64,000 bases of DNA, taken from the NCBI RefSeq assembly GCF_000772045.1, contig NZ_CP009754.1, positions 4,898,001 to 4,962,000 on the forward strand, written 5' to 3'. The notes under the pieces are model-generated. The model saw only the letters and a list, made by a program, of their open reading frames with translations, did no database searches and was not told the origin of the DNA. This document shows positions 16,689-25,796 of the stretch, piece after piece. A program made the translations under genes and the position numbers. Numbering within the stretch: the stretch's first letter is position 1; each line of letters starts with the position of its first letter. This stretch comes from Streptomyces sp. CCM_MD2014. Lineage in GTDB: Bacteria; Actinomycetota; Actinomycetes; Streptomycetales; Streptomycetaceae.

Positions 16689-16726
16689 GTTTCGGTCCGC
16701 GGGTCAAGAGTGCGCACAATGGGTGC

Positions 16727-17107
16727 ATGAACCCCATCAGCCCCCTGGAGCAGGCGCTGCACGCCGCACGCGCCCTCGTCCTCGCCGATCTGGTGGCGGG
16801 CGAGGTCGCCGAGCCGGACGTCGTGTCGCTGGTCGAGGAGTCCGTCGCACAGCGGCGCTGGTGGGTCGAGCAGTGGCCGGAGGGCGCGGAGTTCGTGGCG
16901 GGGCTGGTCGCGCAGGACGTGCAGGACGCCCTGTTGGAGCGGTACGGCCGCTGGCCGCTGTGCCCGGTGTGCGGCTCCGGCGACCCGCACGCGCTGGACG
17001 TCGAGCCCGAGTTGGGGCCCGATCCGCACTGGGTGTGCGGCAAGGCCGGTGTGAAGGTCGCCGCCGTCGGCTCGCTGGGCGCGGCTCCCGGCGGCACGTC
17101 CTCGTGA
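16727..17107 (+). CDS. Conserved hypothetical protein with zinc-ribbon-like motif
   Basis: A 126-residue acidic helical protein. CPVCGSGDPH (about 84-93) and a later WVCG could be a zinc ribbon. ATG 16727 is divergent from the RpiR gene; a longer upstream reading frame runs into that gene and is rejected. The DUF4031 gene follows by 10 bases, so the two form an operon. Function unknown. Confidence 0.75.
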   Translation: MNPISPLEQALHAARALVLADLVAGEVAEPDVVSLVEESVAQRRWWVEQWPEGAEFVAGLVAQDVQDALLERYGRWPLCPVCGSGDPHALDVEPELGPDPHWVCGKAGVKVAAVGSLGAAPGGTSS

Positions 17108-17117
17108 GGGTCCCGCG

Positions 17118-17414
17118 GTGACCGTCTACATCGACCCGCCGACCTGGCCGGGCCACGGCCGTCTGTGGTCGCACCTGGTCAGCGACGTCTCCTTCGCCGA
17201 ACTGCATGCGTTCGCCGCGGCCCTGGGCGTGCCCCGCCGCGCCTTCGAGCGCGACCACTACGACCTGCCCGCCCAGCGGTACGCCGACGCCGTGTCCGCC
17301 GGCGCGCTGGAGGTCAGCAGCCGCGAGGTGGTGCGGCTGCTGCACGGGGCGGGACTGCGCCGGCGCAAGGGGGCCGCCCGCGACGCCCCCGGGGCTCAGC
17401 CGCGCAACTCGTAG
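17118..17414 (+). CDS. DUF4031 domain protein
   Basis: A 98-residue protein starting at GTG with TVYIDPPTWPGHGRLWSHL, the hallmark start of DUF4031, and RAFERDHYDLPAQRY. Length fits the family. The function is unknown; the conserved Asp, His and Tyr residues hint at an enzyme. In an operon with the 126-residue gene; its end overlaps the convergent GNAT gene by 19 bases. Confidence 0.85.
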   Translation: MTVYIDPPTWPGHGRLWSHLVSDVSFAELHAFAAALGVPRRAFERDHYDLPAQRYADAVSAGALEVSSREVVRLLHGAGLRRRKGAARDAPGAQPRNS

Positions 17415-18481
17415 GCGAACTGCCCGGCACCGTCGCCCTCGGCGGACTCCACGGCGACCCGGGTGAAACCGGCGCGGGCGATGACGGCCTGCGAGGCGCG
17501 GTTCTCCGGCTCCGTCGTCGCGAACACGGACGTCACCTCCTCCCGCGCCAGCGCCCACGCGGACAGCGCGCGCAGCGCCTCCGTCGCGTAGCCCTTGCCG
17601 CGGGCCGCCTCGGCGAGGTCGTAGCCGACCTCCACCCGGCCGTCCTCGTCCGGCGCCCCGTGGAATCCCATGCCGCCGACCGCACGCCCGTCCTCGCGCC
17701 GGACGAGCGCGAAGACGCCCCACTCCGGGCGGTGCGTCCCCGCCCCGTACGCCTTAAGCAGCATGCCGGCGGCGTCCCGGGTGCCCTGGAAGGGACCGCC
17801 CTCGACCCATGCGAAGCCGCCGTCGCCGCCCGCGGCGAGGTCGGTGGCGGCGGCGGGGGAGACGCCCTGGAGGGTGAGCCGCTGGGCCGGGACCACCAGG
17901 TTGTTGCGCCAGCGCCACTCGGTGACCGGGTCGCGTCCGGGCAGGTCGCCGCGGCCGGTGGCCCACAGCAGGGTGCGCCAGGGGTCGGTGCCGGGCTGGA
18001 CGTGCGGGAATATCCGGGCGAGCAGGTCCGCGCACAGCTCGGGGGACGGTTCGTAGGCCAGCCCGAGACCCTCGGCGATGTCGTGGGTGTGCAGCAGCAC
18101 CTCGGTGATCCCCATCGCGGCGAAGCCCTCGCGGTTCGCGCTGCGGAAGGGGTACGGGTGGAAGGCCCGCACCTCGCGCGGGGTGGTGCGGACGGTGGCG
18201 GCGAGCAGCGCGCCGGTCGTCTCGATCACCTGGAGGACGTCCTCGTTGCCGGTGCCCTCGTCCAGGGTGATCTCGAACGGGACGTACGCCTCGGTGGCGC
18301 GTCCGGCCAGCTGACCGGCGTAGGCGATGAGGTCGCTCGCGATGTGCTCCGCCGTGTACCGGCAGTCCCAGTCCAGTCGTCCGGCCCGCGTCCCCTGCCA
18401 GTCCCGGTCCGTCGCCGTCCGCAGCAGCGCGACGGCGCCCGCGACGGCCTCCTCCACCCGTTCCCCGCCCATGCTTCGCAT
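17396..18481 (-). CDS. Fusion: DinB/mycothiol-type N-domain plus GNAT acetyltransferase
   Basis: A 361-residue protein with two parts. Residues 1-190 resemble the mycothiol-dependent maleylpyruvate isomerase/DinB four-helix family (WDCRYTAEHIASDLIAYAGQLA; VLLHTHDIAEGLGL). Residues about 200-361 are a GNAT domain, with the acetyl-CoA loop EAARGKGYATEAL and the PENRASQAVIARAGF ending. The N-part has possible metal-binding His residues (HTHD). Role unknown; the fusion would join thiol or metal chemistry to N-acetylation. HD-domain gene upstream is 10 bases away in the same direction. Confidence 0.82.
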   Translation of the reverse strand: MRSMGGERVEEAVAGAVALLRTATDRDWQGTRAGRLDWDCRYTAEHIASDLIAYAGQLAGRATEAYVPFEITLDEGTGNEDVLQVIETTGALLAATVRTTPREVRAFHPYPFRSANREGFAAMGITEVLLHTHDIAEGLGLAYEPSPELCADLLARIFPHVQPGTDPWRTLLWATGRGDLPGRDPVTEWRWRNNLVVPAQRLTLQGVSPAAATDLAAGGDGGFAWVEGGPFQGTRDAAGMLLKAYGAGTHRPEWGVFALVRREDGRAVGGMGFHGAPDEDGRVEVGYDLAEAARGKGYATEALRALSAWALAREEVTSVFATTEPENRASQAVIARAGFTRVAVESAEGDGAGQFAYELRG

Positions 18482-18491
18482 GCCGGGCAGG

Positions 18492-19154
18492 CTAGACCCC
18501 CGGGGTGTCGGGGAGCGACAGCATTTCCAGCTCCCCGGTGAGGTTGTGGCGGGCGGTCGCCTCCCACTCCCGCTGCCCGTGCGGGGTGTGGAACAGGGCG
18601 GGCAGCTCGAGGAGTTGGCGCAGAACCGCGGCCCGGCCCGCGCGGAACGCCTCGTTCGGGACGAAGTGGTACTCCTCGCGGACGGCCGCCGTGTACGCCG
18701 CGTACGCCGACGGCGGCGAGGCGAGCACCGCGAGGTCCGCGTCGCACAGCACCTGCCCGTCGCGGTCGTCGCCGGCCGGGGCGTGGGTCACGGTGAGCCG
18801 CACCAGCCGGGCCACCTCGGCCGTCCGCTCCGCCGGAACCCCGGCCTCGGTGAGCGCGCGCTCGGCGAGCCGGGCCGAGCGCTCCTCGTTCTCCGACCGC
18901 TCGGGCAGGTACACGGCGTCGTGGAACCAGGCCGCGAGCCGTACGGCGTCCACGTCCTCGGCGTGCTCCGCCAGGACGTCGACGTGGTCGAGGACCGCCG
19001 TGAGGTGCGCGAGGGTGTGGTAGCGCCGCTGCGGCTCCTGCCAGCGGACGAGCAGGTTGTCGGCGTACGGCGCGGGGTCGGGGGCGGAGCCGGGAGCGGC
19101 GGCTCCCGCCAGGGCGCGGGCGAAGCGGGAGCGCAGGGCGTCGAGGTCGGCCAT
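18492..19154 (-). CDS. HD-domain metal-dependent phosphohydrolase-like protein
   Basis: A 220-residue protein. RRYHTLAHLTAVLDH (about 45-60) and AAWFHDAVYLPER (about 85-97) give the H...HD pattern, with a later Asp (LCDADLAVLA) completing the HD motif. Such proteins hydrolyse nucleotides or phosphate esters; the substrate is unknown. The first gene of a two-gene unit with the GNAT fusion. Confidence 0.88.
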   Translation of the reverse strand: MADLDALRSRFARALAGAAAPGSAPDPAPYADNLLVRWQEPQRRYHTLAHLTAVLDHVDVLAEHAEDVDAVRLAAWFHDAVYLPERSENEERSARLAERALTEAGVPAERTAEVARLVRLTVTHAPAGDDRDGQVLCDADLAVLASPPSAYAAYTAAVREEYHFVPNEAFRAGRAAVLRQLLELPALFHTPHGQREWEATARHNLTGELEMLSLPDTPGV

Positions 19155-19253
19155 GCGCCCATTCTCCCAGATAATGTTCGTGATAGCTTCTAACTGATTG
19201 TCGAATCACCGGCCGGACGAGCCGGGCGACGGCCGAGAGGTGGCGGACGGACC

Positions 19254-19904
19254 ATGCCGGAGGCGCGCACGAGCACCCCGCGCGAGCGGTACCGCACCCA
19301 GGTGCGCGCGGAGATCAAGGAACACGCGTGGGAGCAGATCGCCACGGCGGGCGCCTCCGCGCTCTCCCTCAACGCGATCGCCAAGCGGATGGGCATGAGC
19401 GGCCCCGCGCTCTACCGCTACTTCGACGGCCGCGACGAACTGATCACGGAACTCATCCGGGACGCCTACCGCAGCCAGGCCGACGCCTTCCGGGCCGCCG
19501 CCGGGTCGGGTGCCGACCTGGCGGGCCTCGCGCACGCCCTGCGCGCCTGGGCTCTGGAGGACCCGCAGCGCTACTTCCTCATTCACGGCACCCCCGTCCC
19601 CGGCTACCACGCGCCGGGCGACATCACCGAGATCGCGGCCGAGACGATGACGGTCATCGTCGACGCGTGCGCCGCACTGGCGTCGCCGGGCGGCACCGCC
19701 GGGGCGTTCGACGCCCACCTCGAGGACCACCGGCAGTGGGCGGGCGACCACCCGGCACCCTCCCCGGTGCTCCACCGCGCCCTGTCCTTCTGGTCCCGGC
19801 TGCACGGCGTGCTGTCCCTGGAGCTCGCCGGCCAGTTCACCGGCATGGGTTTCGACCCCGCTCTTCTCTTCGAGGCCGAACTGAAGGACCTGATCGGCCC
19901 CTAA
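19254..19904 (+). CDS. TetR-family regulator
   Basis: A 216-residue regulator with the helix-turn-helix at about 20-65 (EIKEHAWEQIATAGASALSL, then IAKRMGMSGPALYRYFDGRDEL) and a TetR C-terminal domain of the WHG type (DPQRYFLIHGTPVPGY). Divergent from the HD gene over an A/T-rich gap (19155-19253). The mycothiol-dependent enzyme gene follows by 10 bases, probably in the same operon. Confidence 0.9.
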   Translation: MPEARTSTPRERYRTQVRAEIKEHAWEQIATAGASALSLNAIAKRMGMSGPALYRYFDGRDELITELIRDAYRSQADAFRAAAGSGADLAGLAHALRAWALEDPQRYFLIHGTPVPGYHAPGDITEIAAETMTVIVDACAALASPGGTAGAFDAHLEDHRQWAGDHPAPSPVLHRALSFWSRLHGVLSLELAGQFTGMGFDPALLFEAELKDLIGP

Positions 19905-19914
19905 CGTGGAGTCC

Positions 19915-20598
19915 ATGACGACTCCCGCAGACCTGCACGACGTACGCGACCCCGAACTGCCCGGCCGGCTGCTGACCCTCGAACGCGACGAGCTGGTGCC
20001 GCTGCTGCGGTCCCGGACCGACGCCGACTTCGCCCTGCCCGTGGTCGCGTGTCCCGGCTGGACCGTGCGCGACGTGCTGGCGCACTGCTCCAGCGCCCTG
20101 AGCCGGGTGGTGGAGCAACGCTTCGAGAAGGGCGTCTTCTCGCCCGAGTCCAACGACCGCGACATCGCCGAACGCGCCGACTGGAGCAACGCCCGCGTCG
20201 TCGACGAACTGGAACGCGGCATGACCGAGGCCGGCCCGGTGATCGCCCGGGCCGGCGGCGCACTGGACGCCGTTGCACTGGGCGAGTGGGTGCACGCCGG
20301 TGACGTACGCGTGGCCTTCGGCGAGCCGGGGGCGTACGCCGGGCGCGGGCTGCCGGAGGCGCTCGCACTGCTGGGCACCGTCACCCGCGCGCGCGGACAC
20401 GTACCGCTCCACGCCGACCTGGACGACCTCGACGAGCCCCTCAAGCTGGGCGAGGCGAGCGGCGAGCGGCCGCCGGGCCGGTACATCGGTGACGGAGCCA
20501 CCCTCGTACGCCTCTACGCGGGCCGCCCCCTGGACGGAGCGGCGGGCTGGGAGCTGGCCGGGGTGGAGGCGAAGGAGCTCAACATCTTCGGCGGCTGA
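19915..20598 (+). CDS. Mycothiol-dependent maleylpyruvate isomerase-family protein
   Basis: A 227-residue protein with the DinB-like four-helix bundle typical of mycothiol-dependent enzymes: FALPVVACPGWTVRDVLAHCSS near the N-terminus and ALGEWVHAGDVRVAFGEP mid-protein, with metal-ligand His residues. Members use mycothiol as an S-transferase or isomerase cofactor. ATG 19915 has GGAG only three bases upstream; GTG 19906 is an alternative. It follows the TetR gene closely. Confidence 0.85.
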   Translation: MTTPADLHDVRDPELPGRLLTLERDELVPLLRSRTDADFALPVVACPGWTVRDVLAHCSSALSRVVEQRFEKGVFSPESNDRDIAERADWSNARVVDELERGMTEAGPVIARAGGALDAVALGEWVHAGDVRVAFGEPGAYAGRGLPEALALLGTVTRARGHVPLHADLDDLDEPLKLGEASGERPPGRYIGDGATLVRLYAGRPLDGAAGWELAGVEAKELNIFGG

Positions 20599-20643
20599 GC
20601 GGCGAGCGGGGCCCCGGGCCTGCCGTCGGGCGCGTAGTCTTGG

Positions 20644-20659
20644 ATTGGACTAGACCTGT
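20644..20659 (+). promoter_or_regulatory. Candidate DasR-binding (dre) site before cutC
   Basis: ATTGGACTAGACCTGT matches the known DasR-type consensus ACTGGTCTAGACCANT at 12 of 15 defined positions, including the CTAGACC core. It lies 24 bases ahead of the cutC ATG, where a repressor would block initiation. DasR is the GntR-family N-acetylglucosamine regulator of Streptomyces. Confidence 0.5.
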
Positions 20660-20682
20660 AGCAGGCCGACGAATGGGGTCCC

Positions 20683-21372
20683 ATGAGCAAGCGTGCAGTC
20701 CTGGAGGTGATCGCCCTCGACGTCGAGGACGCGGTCGCCGCCCAGGCCGGAGGCGCGGATCGCCTCGAACTGGTCACCGACATGGCGGCCGACGGACTCA
20801 CCCCGTCGGCCGCGACCGTCGCCGCGATCCGTGCCGCCGTCGACATCGACGTACGGGTGATGCTGCGGCTCGCGGACGGGTTCGCCGCCGGCGACGTCGA
20901 GCGGCTGGCCCGCGTCGCCGGTGAGATGCGGGAGGCCGGGGCCACGCAGTTCGTACTGGGGTTCCTGGACGTGGCGGGCGACGTGGACCTCGGCGCGGTG
21001 GAGCGGATCGCCAAGGTGCTGGACGGGTGCCGGTGGACGTTCCACCGCGCGATCGACCGCGCCGCGAACCGGGACGCGCTGCGCAAGCAGCTCGCGGACT
21101 TCCCGGGCCTGGACACCTACCTGACGGCCGGGGCGGCCGGTGGCGTGGACGACGGCCTGACCGTGCTGGTCGCGGAGGCGCGGCGGCGGGGGGAGCCGGG
21201 GTACGAGCAGCAGCTGCTGGTCGGCGGCGGCCTGCGCCTGGACCACGTGCCGGGACTGCTGGACGCGGGCATCGACGGCTTCCACATCGGCGGCGCGGCG
21301 CGGCCCGCCGGGTGGAGCGGGCCGGTGTCGGCGGACGCGGTGTCTCAGTGGCGGCGGGTGCTCGGGGGGTAA
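20683..21372 (+). CDS. cutC: CutC-family protein
   Basis: A 229-residue TIM-barrel protein starting MSKRAVLEVIALDVEDAVAA with AGGADRLELVTDMAADGLTPS, the CutC signature, and the FHRAIDRAANRDAL strand. CutC was named for copper tolerance in E. coli, but a copper role is not well supported across the family. Full length. A DasR-like site directly upstream suggests a link to amino sugar metabolism in this organism, which would be unusual for the family. Confidence 0.9.
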   Translation: MSKRAVLEVIALDVEDAVAAQAGGADRLELVTDMAADGLTPSAATVAAIRAAVDIDVRVMLRLADGFAAGDVERLARVAGEMREAGATQFVLGFLDVAGDVDLGAVERIAKVLDGCRWTFHRAIDRAANRDALRKQLADFPGLDTYLTAGAAGGVDDGLTVLVAEARRRGEPGYEQQLLVGGGLRLDHVPGLLDAGIDGFHIGGAARPAGWSGPVSADAVSQWRRVLGG

Positions 21373-21541
21373 GTCGTGCACCTGCGCTGGTGCTCGCGGG
21401 GGTGGGGAGCACAGCCCGGCGTGGCGGGGTGCTTCCCCAGTGCCTGAACGGCCTGGGCGGTACCCCCAGCGCCCACCCGTGCCGCCCCGGCGGCACGACT
21501 GCCCGCAGCGGCGCGGGCGGCCGCGTGCGACTGCCCGCAGT

Positions 21542-23587
21542 TCAGGCCAGCTGCGGCGGCAGCCCCGACGCGTGGGTCACGATCAGCCCCGACACCGCTC
21601 GGGTCAGCGCCACGTACAGCCGCCGCAGTCCCGTCCGTTCGTCCGGCTCGCCGTCGACCACCGCCCGCGGCTCGTCCAGGACCACGTAGTCGTACTCCAG
21701 GCCCTTGGCCAGCGAGGCCGGGACCAGCGTGAGCCGGGTGGCGTGGGTGGTCTCCTCGCCGGGGCCGACGTGGCCGATCCCGGCCGCAGCCAGGGCCGCC
21801 GCCAGCTCGGGCACGCGCGCGTCGGCGGCGATGAGGCCGACCGAGCCCTCCCGTTCCAGCAGCTCACGGCAGGCCGCCACCACTTCGGCCGTCCCGTCCG
21901 GGGCCGTACGGATGTCGAAGAAGCCCGGGTTCTCGCGGATCGACGCCACCGGTGTCAGGCCCGGCGCGATGTGCGGCAGCAGCCGGGACGCGTACGCGAT
22001 GACGTCCGTCGGCACGCGGAAACCGGCCGTCAGCTCCTCGATCACCGCCTCGGTCTTGCCGAGGTGCCCCAGCGCCTCCTCCCAGCTCCGGGTCGCCCAC
22101 GGCGTGGTGCCCTGCGCCAGGTCGCCGAGGACGGTCGCCGAGCCGGTGGTGCAGCGGCGGCCCACCGCGCGGTACTGCATCGGGGAGAGGTCCTGCGCCT
22201 CGTCGAGGACCACGTGCCCGAGGGAGTGGGTGCGCTCGATCAGGTCGGTCGCCTCGTCGATCAGCACGGCGTCGGCGGGTGACCACCTGGCCGACTTCAC
22301 CGAGCGGGCCGGCTTCGCCCACAGCACCGCCTTCTGCTCGTCCTCGGTGAGGATTCCCGCGGCGTGCTCGGCGAGGAAGTCCGCGTCGGCGAGCAGGCGC
22401 AGGACCAGCTTGGCGGGGTCGACCTGCGGCCAGACCGACTTCACCAGCGCCTTCACGGCCGCGTTGCGCGCCACCGCGTTCTGCACCCGGTCGTCCGGTG
22501 CCTCGCCGGCCCGCTCCATCTGCACCAGCACGGCGTGCGCGATCCGCTGCGGCAGCGCCTCGCGGGCGGCGCCGTAGCGGATGTCACGGGCGAGCAGCTC
22601 GCGGACGATCTCCTCCAGCTCGTACACCGGCACCCGCCAGCGCCGCGAGCCGCGCACCACGACGACGCCCTCGGCGGGCGGGACGACGTGGGAGTACAGG
22701 GCACGGCGCAGCACCTCCGCCATCCGCGCGTCGCCCTTGATCACCGCCGTCGCCGCGTCGTCCGTGCCGCGCACCTCGACGTGGGCCACCAGGTCGTCCA
22801 CGGTGGCCTGGCGGACCGTCAGCTCGCCGAGCGCCGGGAGGACCTGCTCGATGTAGTGCAGGAAGGACCGGTTCGGGCCGATGACCAGCGTGCCGGTGCG
22901 GGCCAGGCGCTCGCGGTGCGCGTACAGGAGGTAGGCGACCCGGTGCAGGCCGACGGCGGTCTTACCGGTGCCGGGGCCGCCCTGCACGCAGACCGAGCCG
23001 GTCAGCCCGGCGCGCACGATCTCGTCCTGCTCGGGCTGGATCGTCGCCACGATGTCCCGCATCGGTCCGACGCGGGGCCGCTCGATCTCCTCCTGGAGCA
23101 GCCTGCTGGTGGTCGCCGCCTCGGCCGGGTCGAGCAGGTGCTCGTCCTCGTACGCGGTCAGGTCACCGCCGGTGTAGCCGAAGCGGCGGCGCAGCGAGAT
23201 GTCCTGCGGGTCCTTCTTCGACGCCCGGTAGAACGGCTGCGAGACCGGCGCCCGCCAGTCGATCACCATCGGGTCGCCGTCCGCGTCGTGCACGTGCCGC
23301 CGCCCCACGTAGAACCGCTCGCCCTCCCCGCCCTCGGCCTGCTCGGCGCCGGGAGCGTGCAGGTAGTCGAGCCGGCCGAAGAACAGCGGGGTCTCGCTGA
23401 GGTCGGCGAGCGCCTTGATGCGCTGCTCGATCTGCGCCTCCAGCACGGCGGCGTTGACCCAGTTCGCGGTGACGTCGGTGATGTCCAGGGACTCGACGTC
23501 CTCGCGCATGGCCCGCAGCGCGGAGCGGGACGCGGCGAGGTGGGAGCGCTCTTTGGCGAGGGGGTCGTCGTGGACGGGCGTGGACAA
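21542..23587 (-). CDS. HelD-like UvrD-superfamily ATPase (RNA polymerase recycling type)
   Basis: A 681-residue protein. An N-terminal coiled coil (KERSHLAASRSALRAMRED..., about 10-75) precedes the Walker A GGPGTGKTAVGLHR (about 205-220); Walker B LDEAQDLSPMQYRAV is later, and ALTRAVSGLIVTH ends the helicase core. A long insertion between the two RecA-like parts and the coiled coil fit actinobacterial HelD, which frees RNA polymerase from stalled complexes. I chose TTG 23587, which has GGAGG seven bases upstream, over a further upstream ATG at 23668 without one. No rifamycin-associated element is seen, so identity as the resistance protein HelR is not supported. Confidence 0.85.
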   Translation of the reverse strand: MSTPVHDDPLAKERSHLAASRSALRAMREDVESLDITDVTANWVNAAVLEAQIEQRIKALADLSETPLFFGRLDYLHAPGAEQAEGGEGERFYVGRRHVHDADGDPMVIDWRAPVSQPFYRASKKDPQDISLRRRFGYTGGDLTAYEDEHLLDPAEAATTSRLLQEEIERPRVGPMRDIVATIQPEQDEIVRAGLTGSVCVQGGPGTGKTAVGLHRVAYLLYAHRERLARTGTLVIGPNRSFLHYIEQVLPALGELTVRQATVDDLVAHVEVRGTDDAATAVIKGDARMAEVLRRALYSHVVPPAEGVVVVRGSRRWRVPVYELEEIVRELLARDIRYGAAREALPQRIAHAVLVQMERAGEAPDDRVQNAVARNAAVKALVKSVWPQVDPAKLVLRLLADADFLAEHAAGILTEDEQKAVLWAKPARSVKSARWSPADAVLIDEATDLIERTHSLGHVVLDEAQDLSPMQYRAVGRRCTTGSATVLGDLAQGTTPWATRSWEEALGHLGKTEAVIEELTAGFRVPTDVIAYASRLLPHIAPGLTPVASIRENPGFFDIRTAPDGTAEVVAACRELLEREGSVGLIAADARVPELAAALAAAGIGHVGPGEETTHATRLTLVPASLAKGLEYDYVVLDEPRAVVDGEPDERTGLRRLYVALTRAVSGLIVTHASGLPPQLA

Positions 23588-23874
23588 GGGGGTGCCTCCG
23601 GATGACCTGCGATGCGGTGGGCGCGGGACGCGCGGTGGACCGACCGGTTTCCGTCCGGACGGCAGCACTCCGTGGGGAGGCGGGCAAGAGCGGAGATTCT
23701 AGGGGAGCGCGGGCGGCGCGGGCCAACCGATTTTCTCCGCCCCGCGGTCGACCCCTAGGGGATCACGTCCTCCGCGCTGGGGGATGCGCTCCCTCCAGGG
23801 TCGTACCGGAGGCGGCCGGGGATTGGGTCCGCAGACCGATGCCGGTCGGGGGTGGGCAGTCGCACCATGGAGAC

Positions 23875-24060
23875 ATGAGCGCAGCAACCATCTCCCCCGC
23901 CCCGGCACCGGGCCGCGCGTCCGGTGCCACGCCCGTGGCCGGCAGCCACCGGCACCGGCTCGGTGACACCCTGCGCGCCGTCAGGGTGTTCGCGGGCGCA
24001 GCCTTCGACGTGGTCATCCTCGGCGAGTACGGCGAGGAGGCCGGAGTCCGCCGGCACTGA
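23875..24060 (+). CDS. Small conserved protein, 61 residues
   Basis: Starts at ATG 23875 with GGAG close upstream. Pro/Ala-rich first half (SPAPAPGRASG), then HRLGDTLRAVRVFAGAAFDVVILGEYGEE and a basic end. The second half looks like one amphipathic helix plus a short hydrophobic stretch. From memory, similar short proteins exist in other Streptomyces. Convergent with the XPB helicase gene by 11 bases. No function known. Confidence 0.6.
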   Translation: MSAATISPAPAPGRASGATPVAGSHRHRLGDTLRAVRVFAGAAFDVVILGEYGEEAGVRRH

Positions 24061-24071
24061 GGACGTCGGGC

Positions 24072-25718
24072 TCAGCCTCCGTCCGCCAGCACCTCGTCCG
24101 CGTCCATGATCCGGTAGGCGTAGCCCTGTTCCGCCAGGAAGCGCTGGCGGTGGGCGGCGAAGTCCTGGTCGAGGGTGTCGCGGGCGACGACCGAGTAGAA
24201 GTGCGCCTGGTGGCCGTCGGCCTTCGGCCGCAGTACCCGGCCCAGACGCTGGGCCTCCTCCTGCCGCGAGCCGAAGGTGCCGGAGACCTGGATGGCGACG
24301 GTCGCCTCCGGCAGGTCGATCGAGAAGTTCGCCACCTTCGACACGACCAGCACGCTGATCTCGCCCTGCCGGAAGGACTCGAAGAGCTTCTCCCGCTGGG
24401 CGTTGGACGTCTCGCCCTTGATGACCGGCGCCCCCAGGTGCTCGCCCAGCTCGTCGAGCTGGTCGATGTACTGGCCGATGACGAGGATCTGCTGCCCGGC
24501 GAACCGCCGCACGATCGCCTCCGTCACCTTCCGCTTGGTGTCGGTCGTCGCGCAGAAGCGGTACTTCTCCTCCGCCTCGGCGGTGGCGTAGGCGAGCCGC
24601 TCCGAGTCGGTGAGGTTGACCCGGACCTCCACGCAGTCGGCGGGCGCGATGTAGCCCTGCGCCTCGATCTCCTTCCACGGCGCGTCGAACCGCTTGGGCC
24701 CGATGAGGGAGAACACGTCCGACTCGCGGCCGTCCTCCCGGACGAGGGTCGCGGTCAGGCCGAGGCGGCGGCGGGCCTGGAGGTCGGCGGTGAACTTGAA
24801 GACCGGCGCGGGCAGCAGGTGCACCTCGTCGTAGACGATCAACCCCCAGTCCCGGGAGTCGAACAGCTCCAGGTGGGGGTAGACGCCCTTCCGGCGCGTC
24901 GTCAGCACCTGGTAGGTCGCGATGGTGACCGGCCGGATCTCCTTGCGCGTACCGCTGTACTCGCCGATCTCGTCCTCGGTCAGCGACGTGCGCTTGACCA
25001 GCTCGTGCTTCCACTGCCGGGCGGAGACCGTGTTGGTGACCAGGATCAGCGTCGTCGACCTGGCCTGCGCCATCGCGCCCGCGCCGACCAGCGTCTTGCC
25101 CGCGCCGCAGGGGAGCACGACGACACCGCTGCCGCCGTGCCAGAAGTTCTCCACCGCCTGCTTCTGGTACGGGCGCAGCGCCCAGCCGTCCTCGGCCAGG
25201 TCGATCGGGTGCGCCTCGCCGTCGACGTATCCGGCGAGGTCCTCGGCGGGCCAGCCCAGCTTGAGCAGCGTCTGCTTGATCTGCCCACGCTCGGAGGGGT
25301 GCACGGCCACGGTGTCCGGGTCGATGCGGGCCCCGACCAGCGGCGCGATCCGCTTCGACTTCAGGACCTCCTCCAGCACCGGCCGGTCGGTGGTCGTCAG
25401 GACCAGTCCGTGTGCCGGGTGCTTGGAAAGGGTGAGGCGGCCGTAGCGGTCCATGGTCTCGGCGATGTCGACCAGCAGCGCGTGCGGCACCGGGTAGCGG
25501 CTGTACTCGACGAGCGCGTCCACGACCTGCTCGGCGTCGTGGCCCGCCGCCCGCGCGTTCCACAGGCCCAGCGGGGTCACGCGGTAGGTGTGGATGTGCT
25601 CCGGCGCCCGCTCCAGCTCCGCGAACGGCGCGATGGCCCTACGGCAGTCGGCGGCCTGCTCGTGGTCGACTTCGAGGAGCAGGGTCTTGTCGGACTGGAC
25701 GATCAGCGGACCATTCAC
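24072..25718 (-). CDS. XPB/ERCC3-type DNA helicase
   Basis: A 548-residue SF2 helicase like eukaryotic XPB/Ssl2 and mycobacterial Rv0861c. An N-terminal damage-recognition-like domain (1-180) precedes motif I LPCGAGKTLVGAG, motif II VYDEVHLL, the XPB-specific RED motif (LVREDGRES) and motif VI QRLGRVLRPK. It unwinds DNA 3'-5' and is thought to act in repair. I chose GTG 25718 (VNGPLIVQSD), which has AAAGGG eight bases upstream; GTG 25727 is less well placed. The partner protein with an XPB/Ssl2-type domain is encoded upstream at 26334-28931. Confidence 0.92.
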   Translation of the reverse strand: MNGPLIVQSDKTLLLEVDHEQAADCRRAIAPFAELERAPEHIHTYRVTPLGLWNARAAGHDAEQVVDALVEYSRYPVPHALLVDIAETMDRYGRLTLSKHPAHGLVLTTTDRPVLEEVLKSKRIAPLVGARIDPDTVAVHPSERGQIKQTLLKLGWPAEDLAGYVDGEAHPIDLAEDGWALRPYQKQAVENFWHGGSGVVVLPCGAGKTLVGAGAMAQARSTTLILVTNTVSARQWKHELVKRTSLTEDEIGEYSGTRKEIRPVTIATYQVLTTRRKGVYPHLELFDSRDWGLIVYDEVHLLPAPVFKFTADLQARRRLGLTATLVREDGRESDVFSLIGPKRFDAPWKEIEAQGYIAPADCVEVRVNLTDSERLAYATAEAEEKYRFCATTDTKRKVTEAIVRRFAGQQILVIGQYIDQLDELGEHLGAPVIKGETSNAQREKLFESFRQGEISVLVVSKVANFSIDLPEATVAIQVSGTFGSRQEEAQRLGRVLRPKADGHQAHFYSVVARDTLDQDFAAHRQRFLAEQGYAYRIMDADEVLADGG

Positions 25719-25796
25719 GGGCGGCACCCTTTCGCGTGCGTACGGCCGGACGACGGCTCGGCCAAACGTCCAGTGTGCCTGATCGCGGGCCCGGGC

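Noticed and set aside
23602..23876. N-terminal extension of the 61-residue protein
   Set aside because: Overlaps the HelD-like gene start and has no ribosome-binding site.
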